Of a stretch of 64,000 bases of DNA, positions 35,173-46,100 are shown piece by piece (within the stretch, counting starts at the first letter, position 1; each line of letters begins with the position of its first letter). The stretch comes from Cliona cf. orientalis. Taxonomy: Eukaryota > Porifera > Demospongiae > Clionaida > Clionaidae. The stretch lies in assembly GCA_963930775.1 (NCBI GenBank), contig OZ005694.1, positions 5,263,054 through 5,327,053 on the forward strand, written 5' to 3'. The notes under the pieces are model-generated. The model worked only from the letters and a program-made list of their open reading frames with translations, searched no databases and was not told the origin of the DNA. The translations under genes and the position numbers were made by a program.

Positions 35173-35468
35173 TATACGTTCACTGCACGGTTGCAGTGCG
35201 CAGCGAATACGTATGCTCATGTGCGGAAGTACGCACGCATGCGTGTGTAGTGCGTACCGGCCGGATCAGTGCGTGCGTACGTATGTAATACATGTAATTA
35301 GATAAAGGCGGCGTACGCAACTCACAACCTGTCAAGAGGTCAAAGGCTAGCCACAGGAACTCTATAAAACGCGCAGCATATGTCGAACACAATCTTGTAT
35401 CAAGCGACTGACCTCGAGATCGAAACCACAACCAGGACCTCATTTAGTAGACCAAGACCTTCACCTCG

Positions 35469-37383
35469 ATGATGTCAGTCAGAACTCGCCGAAAGATTAA
35501 CAGTGAGTGTTTTAATTATTAATACGTGTGGGTCATGTACTTTAGCACCTTGGTATAGCTATCAAATCTTTATGTATGACCATGTACATTGCCATGACAG
35601 AGGTATGGGTCCTTGTATATTGGCCTGAGGAGGACTCGACAATGGCGGTGGCTATAGATCACTTACTAGATGGAGAAGGCTGTAAAGTGGGAAGTACTTG
35701 TGTGGTACGGAATCTTCCTGGCCATACTGGAAAAGTGGCTGCATTAGGTATGTACATTGTGGGGTAAATATGATTATGTGTACGTGACTGTGTGTGTAAA
35801 AGTGTGTGTACATGTGATACATGTAGGTTAATCATGTTATGCAGTTTAACCCTTGGGTTAACAGAAACGATCTTCATGGTGGTGTGGGCTCCAGTGGCAT
35901 TGCATAACAGAACTCGTGGGTGGGTAAGGGTCACCAGGGTGGGAGGGCCGTGGGGCATATGGCAGAGCCTGAGCATGCGCACACTAGCAGAGTTATTGGC
36001 AGCCTTATGCCTAAGTACGTATACAACGTTTGGCTCTGTGATTTTCCTGCCCACCCGCCGCGTCACAGGGGGTAGGGTGTTAGTTCTTAGCACTTGCTTT
36101 CTCTACTGGGCTCCTACCAGGGTTGCCTAGTGTGACTGGGGGTAGGGGTAGGTTGTCGTGGCCGCTGAGATTCCCCCCCCCCCCCCCCCCCCCAAGAGAA
36201 ATCCCTAGCTACCTTCCACCGACCCTATAGCTTGGGTGAGGTATTGACCGAATGAACTGTTAACTTAGCACCTGCAATGACATTAAGCACATGTACATGT
36301 GCATTTTTTTTCATTTTTAGTTGATGAAAGTACTACTCAGTCACCACCAGATATTGCATCTCAACCTGATGATCCTCACTTGTCTGTGTCCACTCAGTCC
36401 GAGTCTGGTAAGAAATAAACAGATTTCTGTATAGATTAGATAGTCATTAGGCAGAGGGTAGGGTTTGGGTTGGAATAGTAGGGTTGGTATTGTTTGGGTG
36501 GGGTTAATTGGAAAAGGGGTCTCCAAGGTCATACAGAAATCTGTCAGCATCTCAAGAAATAAATTTTTAGGATGATTAATTTCAGGGAGTTGGTATGGTA
36601 CATTAGGTCACGAACTGATTAGAGACTAAGATAATAACAACACATGCAGATCCTCTTCTACTAGAAGTTACTGTGTCCATGCTGGAACAGAATGTGGATA
36701 AGATTTTGCACACTCAGAATAAGATTCTTCGCCACCAAGATATGATCTTTGATCGTCTTCGAGACCTTGAGGAGAAATACAGAGTCCTCAGCGAGACATC
36801 AACATCATCACATCAATCTGTATATACAACTAACTATAGCGGTTGCCCCAAGTCACAATTTCCTCTACCGTCACCTGAGTGGTACAAGGGGATGGACGAG
36901 GATGACCTTCAACAGCCACACCAATCATACCATCAGCAGCCCCCAAAAATGCCTCATGTGCAACCCAACATAACCAAATTCCCAGCACCCCCAATCTCGC
37001 CTGAGTTTACATCAACCTGTACGGGCACTCCCTCAACCTACTTCGAACTCCCAACAGATTCGGGCAGCCCCCCTATCTCCAACAGAGCCTATGAATGCCC
37101 CTCAACCTCCTTCAACCTCCCAACAGATTCAAGCAGCCCCCCATCTCTCTCAGACGGGGACTATGGCTCTCCGATACTTCCACTTCCAATTAATAAGATG
37201 AAGGGTCCAACAATGGAGTCAGCTTCCATCGACAAAGCAAACCGCTTGGCTGTAGAGACAGTGATAGAAAAGTACAAAAGCCTGAAAAGTGTTGGGAGTG
37301 CAGGTGCTTTCGCTGTGAAGCTAGCTAGGGAGAGCTTTTTTGGGCAGGATGTTCTAGCACACTGCACAGTGTATGGACATTGA
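35469..37383 (+). CDS. BEN-domain protein within the Tc1-like element
   Basis: Exons 35469-35502, 35601-35747, 36321-36407 and 36650-37383, all phase-1 GT-AG junctions. Exon 2 gives an N-terminal block WVLVYWPEEDSTMAVAIDHL. Exon 4 opens with a coiled coil (VDKILHTQNKILRHQDMIF), then a Pro/Ser/Gln-rich linker with a near-repeat (ELPTDSGSPP / NLPTDSSSPP), then a C-terminal BEN-like region (ANRLAVETVIEKYKSL; AFAVKLARESFFGQDVL; VYGH). A TGA at 37381-37383 stops it mid-domain. The frame stays open for another 61 codons to 37569 and keeps BEN-like sequence (GLPKAELFQLKQTMY; VRDSLEFMHHKHQ). BEN domains bind DNA or chromatin factors. Its place inside the TIRs suggests an element-borne DNA-binding accessory, or a captured host gene. 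Confidence 0.72.
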
Positions 37384-38485
37384 GAACAACCTGGGCTGCC
37401 CAAAGCTGAGCTTTTTCAGCTAAAGCAGACTATGTATGTTCATGTTCATGTTTGGCCTCTTCCCCCAGTATTGGGCGACTCCCGCACAGTTCGAGACAGT
37501 TTGGAATTCATGCATCACAAGCATCAATCAGTGCTGCAAAAGACTCCGCAAGACTCTCCCCATCACTGACAAGTAACAAGAAACTGAAACTTACACAGGC
37601 AAAAATAGTACATTTACATAATGATTATTATTACATTATTGATAATACAATGTCATTTTAATAATTTATATTATATATTATAATATTGTATTCCAAACTA
37701 ACTAACTAAGACTAACTTAGTATCCTGTAGCATCTCCATTTAGTTCAATTGCTCGAGGGATTACCTTTCGTATGTGCCTAATGTACTTAGTGCATTTCTC
37801 CACAGTAACAGTTGCCCAGAATGCCTTAATGCCATCAATCAGTTCAGCCTTGGTCCTAGGTTTCACTTCTCTACGTATGTACTCTTTTAGTTCGTGCCAT
37901 AAGTTCTCAATGGGGTTAAAATCTGGTGACTCCGGTGGTGTCTTCCACCAATTGATGCAGTTGAGATCCAGGAAATTAGCAACAAAGTGGGAGGTACGTT
38001 TGGGATCATTGTCTTGCATGAATCGGTGGGTCTCGAAATTGTGCAAATAAGGTACCAGGGTATTATCTAGGATTGCAGCAAACAGTTTTGTGTCCATTGT
38101 GCCCTCAAAGATACAGATCCCAGTTGCTCCTCTGAGACTGATCCCAGCCCAAACATGGACCTTTACTGGGTGCTTTGCCCTGCAGGTAAGAAAGTGAGAT
38201 CGTCAAGATTATGCACCACCTATCAATATCAGTCCTGACTACCCCCCATATAGGGAAGGGTGGAGATTTGGAGGGGATTAGTAAATCATTCTCGCCAATG
38301 TTCCTGCACTGAGGCACAATGTAGCTACAGTATTATTAGTGCATTAGTATGCTTGGGGCAAAATTTGAAGGAAAACCCCCTATGTTGCCCCCATACACCC
38401 CATGAGGGGGGTAGTCACAGATTATGGGTAGCTGCATTACAACTGCATGCTATAGAGATTAATGCGGTGCTCCTATATGCAATAT

Positions 38486-39040
38486 TAGTCTCGTGACCCA
38501 GCCCTTTAAAATGCACACGAAAAAAGGGGTCTGGTAACATTGTGTACAACGAGTTGTCCCAAACTCTGGAATGTGGTGCGACCAATCAGATCGCTCCATT
38601 TGCAATTAACATGCAAAGCGACGTTTATCATGAAAATGATTTTTACAAAGAATGCAGCTCGAAAGAGCCATTATGGTGGCGCTCGTGTCCACAAGGGCTC
38701 TATGGCGACTTTGAGTGGGCAGAAGGCATCTAGTCAGTCCAGCGATCACCTCTCCATGATACTGCGCTGTCTGTTGGCTACAGCGAACAAAGAAGCCTTT
38801 CGTAGCCCTTGCTTGTTCCCTTTTTTAAGCTTCAAGCTTTCATCGGAGCTATGGGAAGTAACTTTACTTTGCATTGTTACCATGCCATGACGAGAAGAAT
38901 GGATAAAGCCATCAATAGTCTCTTGCGCAAATTTATGTGAACGCTAATTACGTTCCAACGTGTCTACGTAGGTAGTTATTGAATTCCGCTGTGACAATTC
39001 GTTGTACATGATGTTACCAAGGGGGCTGGGTCACGAGATA
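38486..39040. mobile_element. TIR element within the Tc1 transposase intron
   Basis: tagtctcgtgacccagcc at the left faces ggctgggtcacgagata at the right. A second inner matched pair is ggtaacatt/atgttacc plus tgtacaacga/cgttgtaca. It makes up over half of the 927-bp intron. Confidence 0.75.
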
Positions 39041-39273
39041 GTACATGCAATATACACCATAGCAAGCTCTGTTATTAAATTTTAGTACATGTATACATGT
39101 ACGTACCTTGGCTTGTTCCTCGGCCTCTGCCCAACCCTTCTACAACAGAAACGCCTATGCGACTCCAGTTGCACGGTACATTCATCTGTCCACACCACAT
39201 CATTGAAGTCTAGCCCTTGGTTTTCAATAGCCCACTGCAGCCTCTTCACTTTGTTTGGCTCTCGTATCATCTG

Positions 39274-39587
39274 CATGGGCGTAGGAACAGGGGTGGCCAC
39301 AGGGGCCAGGGTCCCCCCACTTTTTGAGCTGACATTTAATACCTGCAGTTCAGAATGAGATCCAATCCAGCTAGTCTGCAGTGACTAATATGAGTGAATG
39401 TGCCTCAATTGCTTCCAAATCTATTCCATTCGACTTACAGTTCATTTTTTTCATCGAGAAACTTGCAATAGCGGTCTTGATTGTGCAAAAATGGGCGTGG
39501 TTTGACATAAAGTGGGTGTGGTCGTAAAATTTCGCGTGCCACTAGATATTGGGCCCACCTAACCTTCAACATCTTCCTACGCCTATG
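39274..39587. mobile_element. 314-bp insertion in the Tc1 transposase, 5-bp TSD
   Basis: atctg at 39269-39273 and 39588-39592 flanks it. Ends catgggcgtaggaa and ttcctacgcctatg are imperfect inverted copies of 14 bp. Removing the insert and one atctg rejoins the transposase frame as AYCQMIREPNKV. Confidence 0.88.
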
Positions 39588-40426
39588 ATCTGACAGTAAG
39601 CAGACCCACGAAAAGTCCACCCAAGCGATGTACGGCAGCGAAGGATGGTCCTCAGTGATATGTTGTAACCCTTGCTGGCTAGTAAGCGGTGGAGCTGGTG
39701 CGCTGTCGTTTCGTCATCTTTCACCATCTGCTCATTCACTATACGCTTGATTTCTGCAGTTATCTTTGATGGTCGTCCCGATCCTGGCTTTCTGGCTATT
39801 GTCCCTGTCTCTTGGTAGTGCTTAAGAAACTTCGCTATTCCTACTCGACTGGCCTTCAACTGCTCTTCCTGCAAAAGTTTTGCGATGGTAGGCGCTTTAC
39901 GTCCCTTGAAGTAATGGTGGAGCATTCTCTGCTTGAGGTAGTCGCTGAATACCATGCTGCACGTGGAAGGAAAGACTGCTAGACACACTTTGTTCAAACT
40001 TGTACTCTTCGATTTTACACCTCCAGGGACATCCCCGCCTAGTCAATTACCCCACCCACACGTAGATACGCACCGGCGTTCTGCGTGCATACTAGCACGT
40101 ACGTAGTGCGTACATACGTATGCGTACGTAAAGCAGCTGTGCGTGCGTACGTAGCGCATACACCTACGCTCTATGTACTGTGCAAGTACAGTACTACTAC
40201 GCACGATCGATAAACGTAGTACGCTTACGCTACGTAAACTTTTTTTGACCTGTACTGTATCTCCATACTACGAATGTTGCATAAAAGAACTGGTGAAGGG
40301 GGGTGGCTAGCCACCCTATCCACCCCCTCTGGATCAGCCTTTGGGCCGCTTACCTAATATCATTATGATGTTCTGTTCTGCATCGGATGGAAGGTTCATC
40401 ACTTTTGAACCTGTACACATACAATG

Positions 40427-41100
40427 TATGTGACCGTATCTGGGAAAACCCGGCATATAGCGGATTCTATGATTTTTTAGTTACATGTAGCTACATATTA
40501 ATTTTGATAAGTTCTACCATAAAGCTAACCTACCTCAAAATTTCAGATCAATCGCACACTTCGCGTAGGAGCTAGAGCGCTTTGTTTGCGATCGTGCCAC
40601 ACGAGAAATTACGGTCCAAAGGCGTTGCTATGCACACGTATGGCGTTTCCGCATACTACGTGTGACCCAGAAATCAATTAAATGGACCTGGGCGGAGCCG
40701 TTCGAAATGAACGCAAAGATCGAGCAAGAGTTGAATTTTGTGGTTGACAATGACAGCTGATTATTCTTAGATGCCCAAGAAGCTAAAAAGGTGAGCAAAC
40801 ATACAGTAGTTCGATGAATCTAGCTGTATCTAGGTAGAGAATTCTAATTAGCACCCCTAGCAACGGGCTCCGTGTACGGCTGCCGTACAGACTAGGTAGG
40901 TCAAAACGAAGGCTTATTTCGTCTTGGTAACTTATGTTTACCCTCCGTAGGTGGTGGCCAAGGTTAGTAGAAAGGTTATTTGATATGAATATGACAAAAA
41001 CTCGAATTTGACAATTTTTGACCTGAGGTACTAAAAATGTGCATTGCGCTGCTTTGCGTGTTCTCGTGATATGCCGGATTTTCCCAGATCCGGTCACATA
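40427..41100. mobile_element. TIR element, tatgtgacc type (1)
   Basis: tatgtgaccgtatctgggaa, continuing aacccggcatat, faces atatgccggattttcccaga and ccggtcacata. About 32 bp with three mismatches. No transposase. A relative with the same first nine bases is at 42457-43146. Confidence 0.82.
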
Positions 41101-41458
41101 TAATTTATGGCGAGTTTTAATCTACATGATATCATTGCAGATGCTAGTTACTGCTTTCATAGGCAATTTAAATAGGCTGTGAGGTACCATGCAACCAATC
41201 AGTCTCGAGATGAAGAGAATTCATATCATAACTGTAGTTAGTGTTCATGCCTGGCCTAAAGCAACAAGGCCTTTTAAAGAAGTTTCCACACATGTCTTTA
41301 CCAGCGCCAAGAAGCAAAAATATTCTACGACGTTCCGCACACAAGACCCCAAGCACTCAGCCACCACCATTGTCACTGCAGGCTGCTGTTATTTCTGTAA
41401 GCTTATAGACAAATCCTAGACACTAATTCTGCTAACCATTCTCAACCCAGCCTCTGAC

Positions 41459-42284
41459 TAGTCTCGTCCCCAGACCCTCCAGTGCGCGAGAAGAGAGAGG
41501 GAGGGTCTGAAACATAATCCCGGGCGGAAGTGTCCTGAAGGAATGTTGCACACAAGTAATCGTGACGCGTAATCTGGCTTTTGTGGTTTCGCGCGCGTAT
41601 AAAGAATGCAAATCACGTAGTACCGTAAACTCTGGTTAATAAGTGCATGCGCTTATAGCGGTAAACGGAACGACAGTATGCGCTTAATAAAGAATGCGCT
41701 TATGTGGCACATAACCACGCCCACAAACGTTTGGGCACGTGATGGATGCGAGGCCCAACGGTGGTAGCGCCCAGCGCTAGCGCTCGATCGATCAAGCGTT
41801 TTAGCGTTTAGCTACAGCTGGATGACGAGTGCTGGCGATTTGTCTGAAATTCGATCTTCTTGCATGACAGCTTTATTCGTGGCCATTATTTCTCCAAAGA
41901 TATCTGGACTCCATGGCTATTATCTTTGATGGCACATACTGTCCAGACGGTCAAGGTCAGGTTCATTGAACGCCACGCCTATTAAGCGCATGCGCTTAAT
42001 AAACAATAGCTTATGACGAGAAGAGAGCATGCGCTTAATAAATAATGTGCGCTTAATAACCAGAGTTTACGGTATCTTACTGAAGTGCGCACGCGCACGA
42101 GCACTGCATGCAGCACGTTTGGGCACGTTTTGCCGTCCATTCGAGTAAAGTGGTTTAACACCCTGTATTGTGGCCAATCAACACCTGTCGCGGAATTTCT
42201 GCCTTTGGGACACTTCCGCCCAGGGTTATGTTCCAGACCCTCCCTCTCTCTTCTCGCGCACTGGAGGGACTGGGGACGAGACTA
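41459..42284. mobile_element. TIR element with 9-bp TSD (MULE-like size)
   Basis: gcctctgac flanks it at 41450-41458 and 42285-42293. The ends tagtctcgtccccagaccct and agggactggggacgagacta are inverted, and the arms extend over about 75 bp (through gggcggaagtgtcc / ggacacttccgccc). The host site is a repeat (ctaaccattctcaacccagc ... ctcccagcac) also present at about 10290. A 9-bp duplication fits Mutator-type insertion. A second MITE sits inside. Confidence 0.88.
41621..42074. mobile_element. nested MITE, TIR taccgtaaactctggttaa
   Basis: taccgtaaactctggttaat and its inverted copy taaccagagtttacggta bound 454 bp, TA-flanked. The subterminal regions repeat the tgcgcttaataa motif several times in both orientations, as expected for transposase-binding repeats. 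Confidence 0.88.
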
Positions 42285-42456
42285 GCCTCTGACCTCCCAG
42301 CACCTCCGACACTAACCCTGCTAACCATTCACAACCCAGTCCTAGACCTCCTATCCATACCATCTAGCTTAGCAATTGTGACGGCGTATGTACCAGCGTG
42401 TCGCGATTGGGTTGGGATCGCATTTGCGTTATTACAGACTTGAGTGTCAATAATTA

Positions 42457-43146
42457 TATGTGACCCTCCACGAGGAAACCAAGCATAATGCGCGGAAAAA
42501 AAATTTTGAGTTAAGGCCACCATTACCAACTGCAACCTTTGAACTATTGCTCCAGTAAATTTGAAGTCTCTAGCCCTTGTAGTCATGGAGATATGAGCAA
42601 ATATATACCCGGATCGCCCGTACTAAAGTATTGCAAAAAATTGCAATGAACATTGCTACGTACGTTGCACTCGGAAGTCCGTATATTCCGATGCCGTTTA
42701 TGGTAAATACGTGGCCCCGCCCACTAAGTCAAAGAGCCAGATGGCTGCCAAAACGTTGGAAAGAGAGCAGCAGCCGGCGTTTCGATGGAAAAGAACGAAA
42801 AGATAAGTGTGTCTATAGATGGTTAGTATACAAAATCGAAGAAAGAAGTGACTGGAGACTTTTTCTGTGCAGCTGCCGTGCTTGCCTAGCTGCAACTATG
42901 GCAACGGCTCCGTATCATGGACGATCAATGTTAGCTACACGGCCGACTTCTTCGAGCCATAACTCGGTAAGTATAGCGTTCTAGAAGCTACGAAGCAGAT
43001 TTTTGTGTAGAGGAATGAATGATTCCTCTATCGATCTATACCAAAAAGTGGAAAAATGATAATTATCACCTTGGGCAACTATTTTGGCCTGTATCTCAGA
43101 TTGATATCCAGCACATTATGCTTGGTTTCCTCGTGGAGGGTCATGA
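42457..43146. mobile_element. TIR element, tatgtgacc type (2), around the first kinase-gene exon
   Basis: tatgtgaccctccacgagga, continuing aaccaagcataatg, faces cattatgcttggtttcctcg and tggagggtcatga. About 34 bp. The candidate first coding exon of the UBAN-kinase gene (42898-42966) and its donor lie inside. Confidence 0.8.
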
Positions 43147-46100
43147 ACATATGCCCAAGAAATTTCACTGAACGGTATACCATAAAACCTAAACACAGAC
43201 TTATTATGTGCATACTTCCTTCCTGTTGTAGTGATGTCTAATAAGTATATATGTGCCCAATAAAGACAACGGTGTGTAATATCAAATGCCTCAGTTATTC
43301 TATGAGACCGTAATAATTATTGTGTCATGCATTGCCACATGCTCTGATGTTCTGAGTCATGCCCTACATGTTACTGAGCTCTGAATAATCTCATGAATCT
43401 ATACTTTATGATTATCATTTTCCATATAGGGTAATTTAAAAGTAGCAAGTGAATGGGAAACTGATATACTTCGAAAGGAGTTGAAGGATGCCAAAGAGAA
43501 GCATACTGATGAAATTAGGCAATTGCAGGCTGCTCTAAAGGACAAGGATGAGCAAGAGGAGACTAAGCTTCTCTTCAAATTAGATGAACTTGCTATAAAA
43601 CATGCTGACGAAGTCCAAAGGCTGAAAGCTAAATTAAGGGAAAAAGATGAGCAGTGTACTAAAGTTATTGAGGATATCAAAGCCGAGTATGAAGAGAAAC
43701 ACAAAACTGAAGAACACCAAAAGAAAACTGAAGTAGAAGCAAAGGTTAAGAAACTGGACATTGTTGCTAATGGTGTGCTGCGAGGAATGAAAAAAGAGAT
43801 CGAAACATTGACAAAGAATTGTGAAGAGAAGGATGCTACTATTGCTGGACTCATGAAGGAGTTAGAGAGGATGAAGAAGGAGAGTCAGCGAAAGGATCTC
43901 GAAACAGAAAAGCAATTACAGAAATTTGAAGAGTGGCACAAACTAATGATTGATGATGCCGAGCAAATGCCGACTAGTGAAGCTACACCTGGTGTGTCTC
44001 AAGAAACTGTTGTTGTAAATCGTGAAAAACAAAAACAATTTAAAAAGAATTTTTTGCTTGTGACTGAAAAGAACATGAAGATGGAAAGAAGCCTTCAGGA
44101 ACTCCTTGAGAAGCTGGAAGATAGAGATAAACATATTAAGGAACTGCAGTTGAATGCAGGGGACAATTCCATTTTACCAAAAGTATACGAATCTTTGAGT
44201 TCTGAAGAAGTAGCACAATCGACTGAAGAACTAAGCCATGCTGAAGCCATAGATGAAATCCAAAAGCAAAATGCTATTATCTCGGAGCTGAGAAGTCACG
44301 TAGCTTCTCTTCAAACCAAGATGGGTACTTTTGAAAAGACAGCTGCTGAGAACAGCAAAATGGAGCGACATGGCAAAGAACAGAGTAAAGTGGTAATGGA
44401 ATGGAGGCAAAAATACGAAGCTGCAGAGGTAATATCTGGTAGATAGATTTATTATTATAGCATGTGAAAGTATGAAAGTACATGTATGCTCTAGTATTCA
44501 TGTAGTTAGGGGAATGTGAGCGCCCCCTGAGAACTCTTTCACATGTACATTGTACTTGTACGTCTGAGATCTCATACATGTACATTGTGTGTTATTACCA
44601 GCTATTATGGGAACAAGTAAAATAATATACTTGGAATTTTCTGTGGGGGAGGGGGCGGGGTGGGCAGGAGGAGGTTCCCCTCTTACCTAATGTTAATCTC
44701 TCATATACATTTAACTGTTTGAATTGCTTGTATATACTTTAGAAAAAAGTAAAGGAGTATGAAGATGAGGTTGAAATTTTGAGAGGTGAAGCAAATTTTA
44801 ACAGAGGACAGCAAAAAGGTTTGATGCATTTATTGTTCGAGTTTGTTACACTTATTATTGCTGAATGAATTTTATCCAGACTCCATTGATGTCCAAGCAG
44901 TGCAGGTTGAGAGTGAAAACCAAGTTGAGGCTCTAAATGCTGTTATAAGCTTACTTGAGGTATGCATAAAGTTTAATGTCACGTTCATTTGACATTCAAA
45001 CATTCAAAATGGTGTTTATTGTGACAGATTGGACAGTGTTGGAACAGATATCTCAACACTGTAATAGCTATTGAATTTAGTAGCAGCTTTAAATGCCTGT
45101 AATTGATCCAGGTGCTCACTTACACCTGTACAAAACTATAGAGCTCATAGAGCACATAGCTACCTTGCATGCCATAGCAATATCACCCATGGCTATACCT
45201 CTTTTTAGAGGCCTCTATTCTTTGAAGTTCAATCTCTTGCTCTCTGGTTCCTTCTGAGGTCCATGAGACTTGTGCTAGAGTGGAGAAGCTCGAGCTTGCA
45301 CAATAGACTCCCTAGTTCATACAACATGTAGGTACTAGGTGGACATGTCCAATGTAGGCGTGTCCGACATACCCTGCATGATTTGTAACTCCTCTGGCGA
45401 TTGTTAAGAAAGAATATGCAGTGTTTTTTTTTCGCTGTCTTAGACCATTAAATTTTTATCCCACTTATTGACCATGATACTGCGTGATACATTAGCATAA
45501 ATGTTGAGATTTACTGATTTTTATGCTGACAGACGAAGACAAACCGATTGCTTTACCCCTTGTGGCTCATGTGCGCACACGGGGTAAAAATTACCAGAAG
45601 GCGAAGTTGGGGCATTCGGTACATTTTGTGTGTGGTCTACACTGTACAAAGCAGGTGTGCAGTAGTGCTCACGTGCTTCTAGGCTCTCCCATTTGTAACT
45701 CTAAATCTGGTTGGGATGAGGCTACATCATCTCTATAGCACCTCTATATTTCTTTGGTACTTGTAACTTAAAGTTTTGGCAGTGGCTTGTGCAAAGTCAG
45801 GGAACGAGGCTAAGGATGGTGGTATGAAAAGTAAACAAGAATAGTAGTAGTAGCTGAATAATGATAATATTAACGTTATCATAGAGTCGGTACATGTATA
45901 AGTCTGCTACTATTAGACTTCCTTGTGCCACCTTTCATGTAGGTTGATAAAGCTGAGCTAACTGTGAGATGTGCGGCACAGGAGCAAACTTATGAACATC
46001 TACAACAAGAGAATAAGCATCTATTGCAGAAATTGCGGGAGCTAGATGAGAAACACAACCGCCTTAAGGCTGTATATGGTACTGTAACACAGCAACTATC

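Larger units (their letters stand above)
37717..39955 (-). pseudogene. Tc1-type DD34E transposase, interrupted
   Basis: Minus strand. The N-terminal HTH region (39955-39588) contains MVFSDYLKQRMLHHYFKG, GSGRPSKITAEIK and LGWTFRGSAYCQ. It is broken by a 314-bp insertion (39274-39587, TSD atctg) and then continues MIREPNKVKRLQW with the first catalytic Asp in VWTDECTVQLESHRR (to 39107). A 927-bp GT-AG interval (39106-38180) joins KPR to AKHPVKVHVWAGIS in frame. The second Asp is in FMQDNDPKRTSH and the Glu in SPDFNPIENLWHELKEY. It ends ELNGDATGY at 37717. Apart from the insertion, the frame and the D, D, E residues are preserved, so the insertion appears to be the inactivating event. Confidence 0.85.
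34200..40257. mobile_element. 6.06-kb Tc1-like element carrying a BEN-domain gene
   Basis: Left end cagtacaggtcaaaaaaaag continues into tttacgtagc. The right end is its inverted copy (gctacgtaaactttttttga, then cctgtactg), about 29 matched positions. Both ends are flanked by TA (34198-34199, 40258-40259). The CAGT start, TA duplication and Tc1 transposase agree. Inside are a plus-strand BEN gene (35469-37383) and a minus-strand transposase (39955-37717), whose 3' ends converge with about 0.15-0.33 kb between them. acgtacg/tacgcacg-rich subterminal blocks lie near both ends (35180-35290 and 40060-40240). Later insertions: a LINE at 34269-35172 and two small elements inside the transposase. Confidence 0.82.
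34116..40340. mobile_element. outer TIR element split by the Tc1/BEN element
   Basis: Left ctgatccagaaaggtgg ... gggtggcta (34112-34143) and right tagccaccctatccacccc ... ctggatcag (40308-40338) are imperfect inverted copies. They lie immediately outside the Tc1-like TIRs, as if a small element of about 160 bp received the 6-kb insertion. Confidence 0.45.

Noticed and set aside
38180-39106. The whole 927-bp gap in the Tc1 transposase as a simple insertion
   Set aside because: It has GT and AG ends and joins KPR to AKHPVKVH in frame without a TSD, so an intron containing a smaller element fits better.
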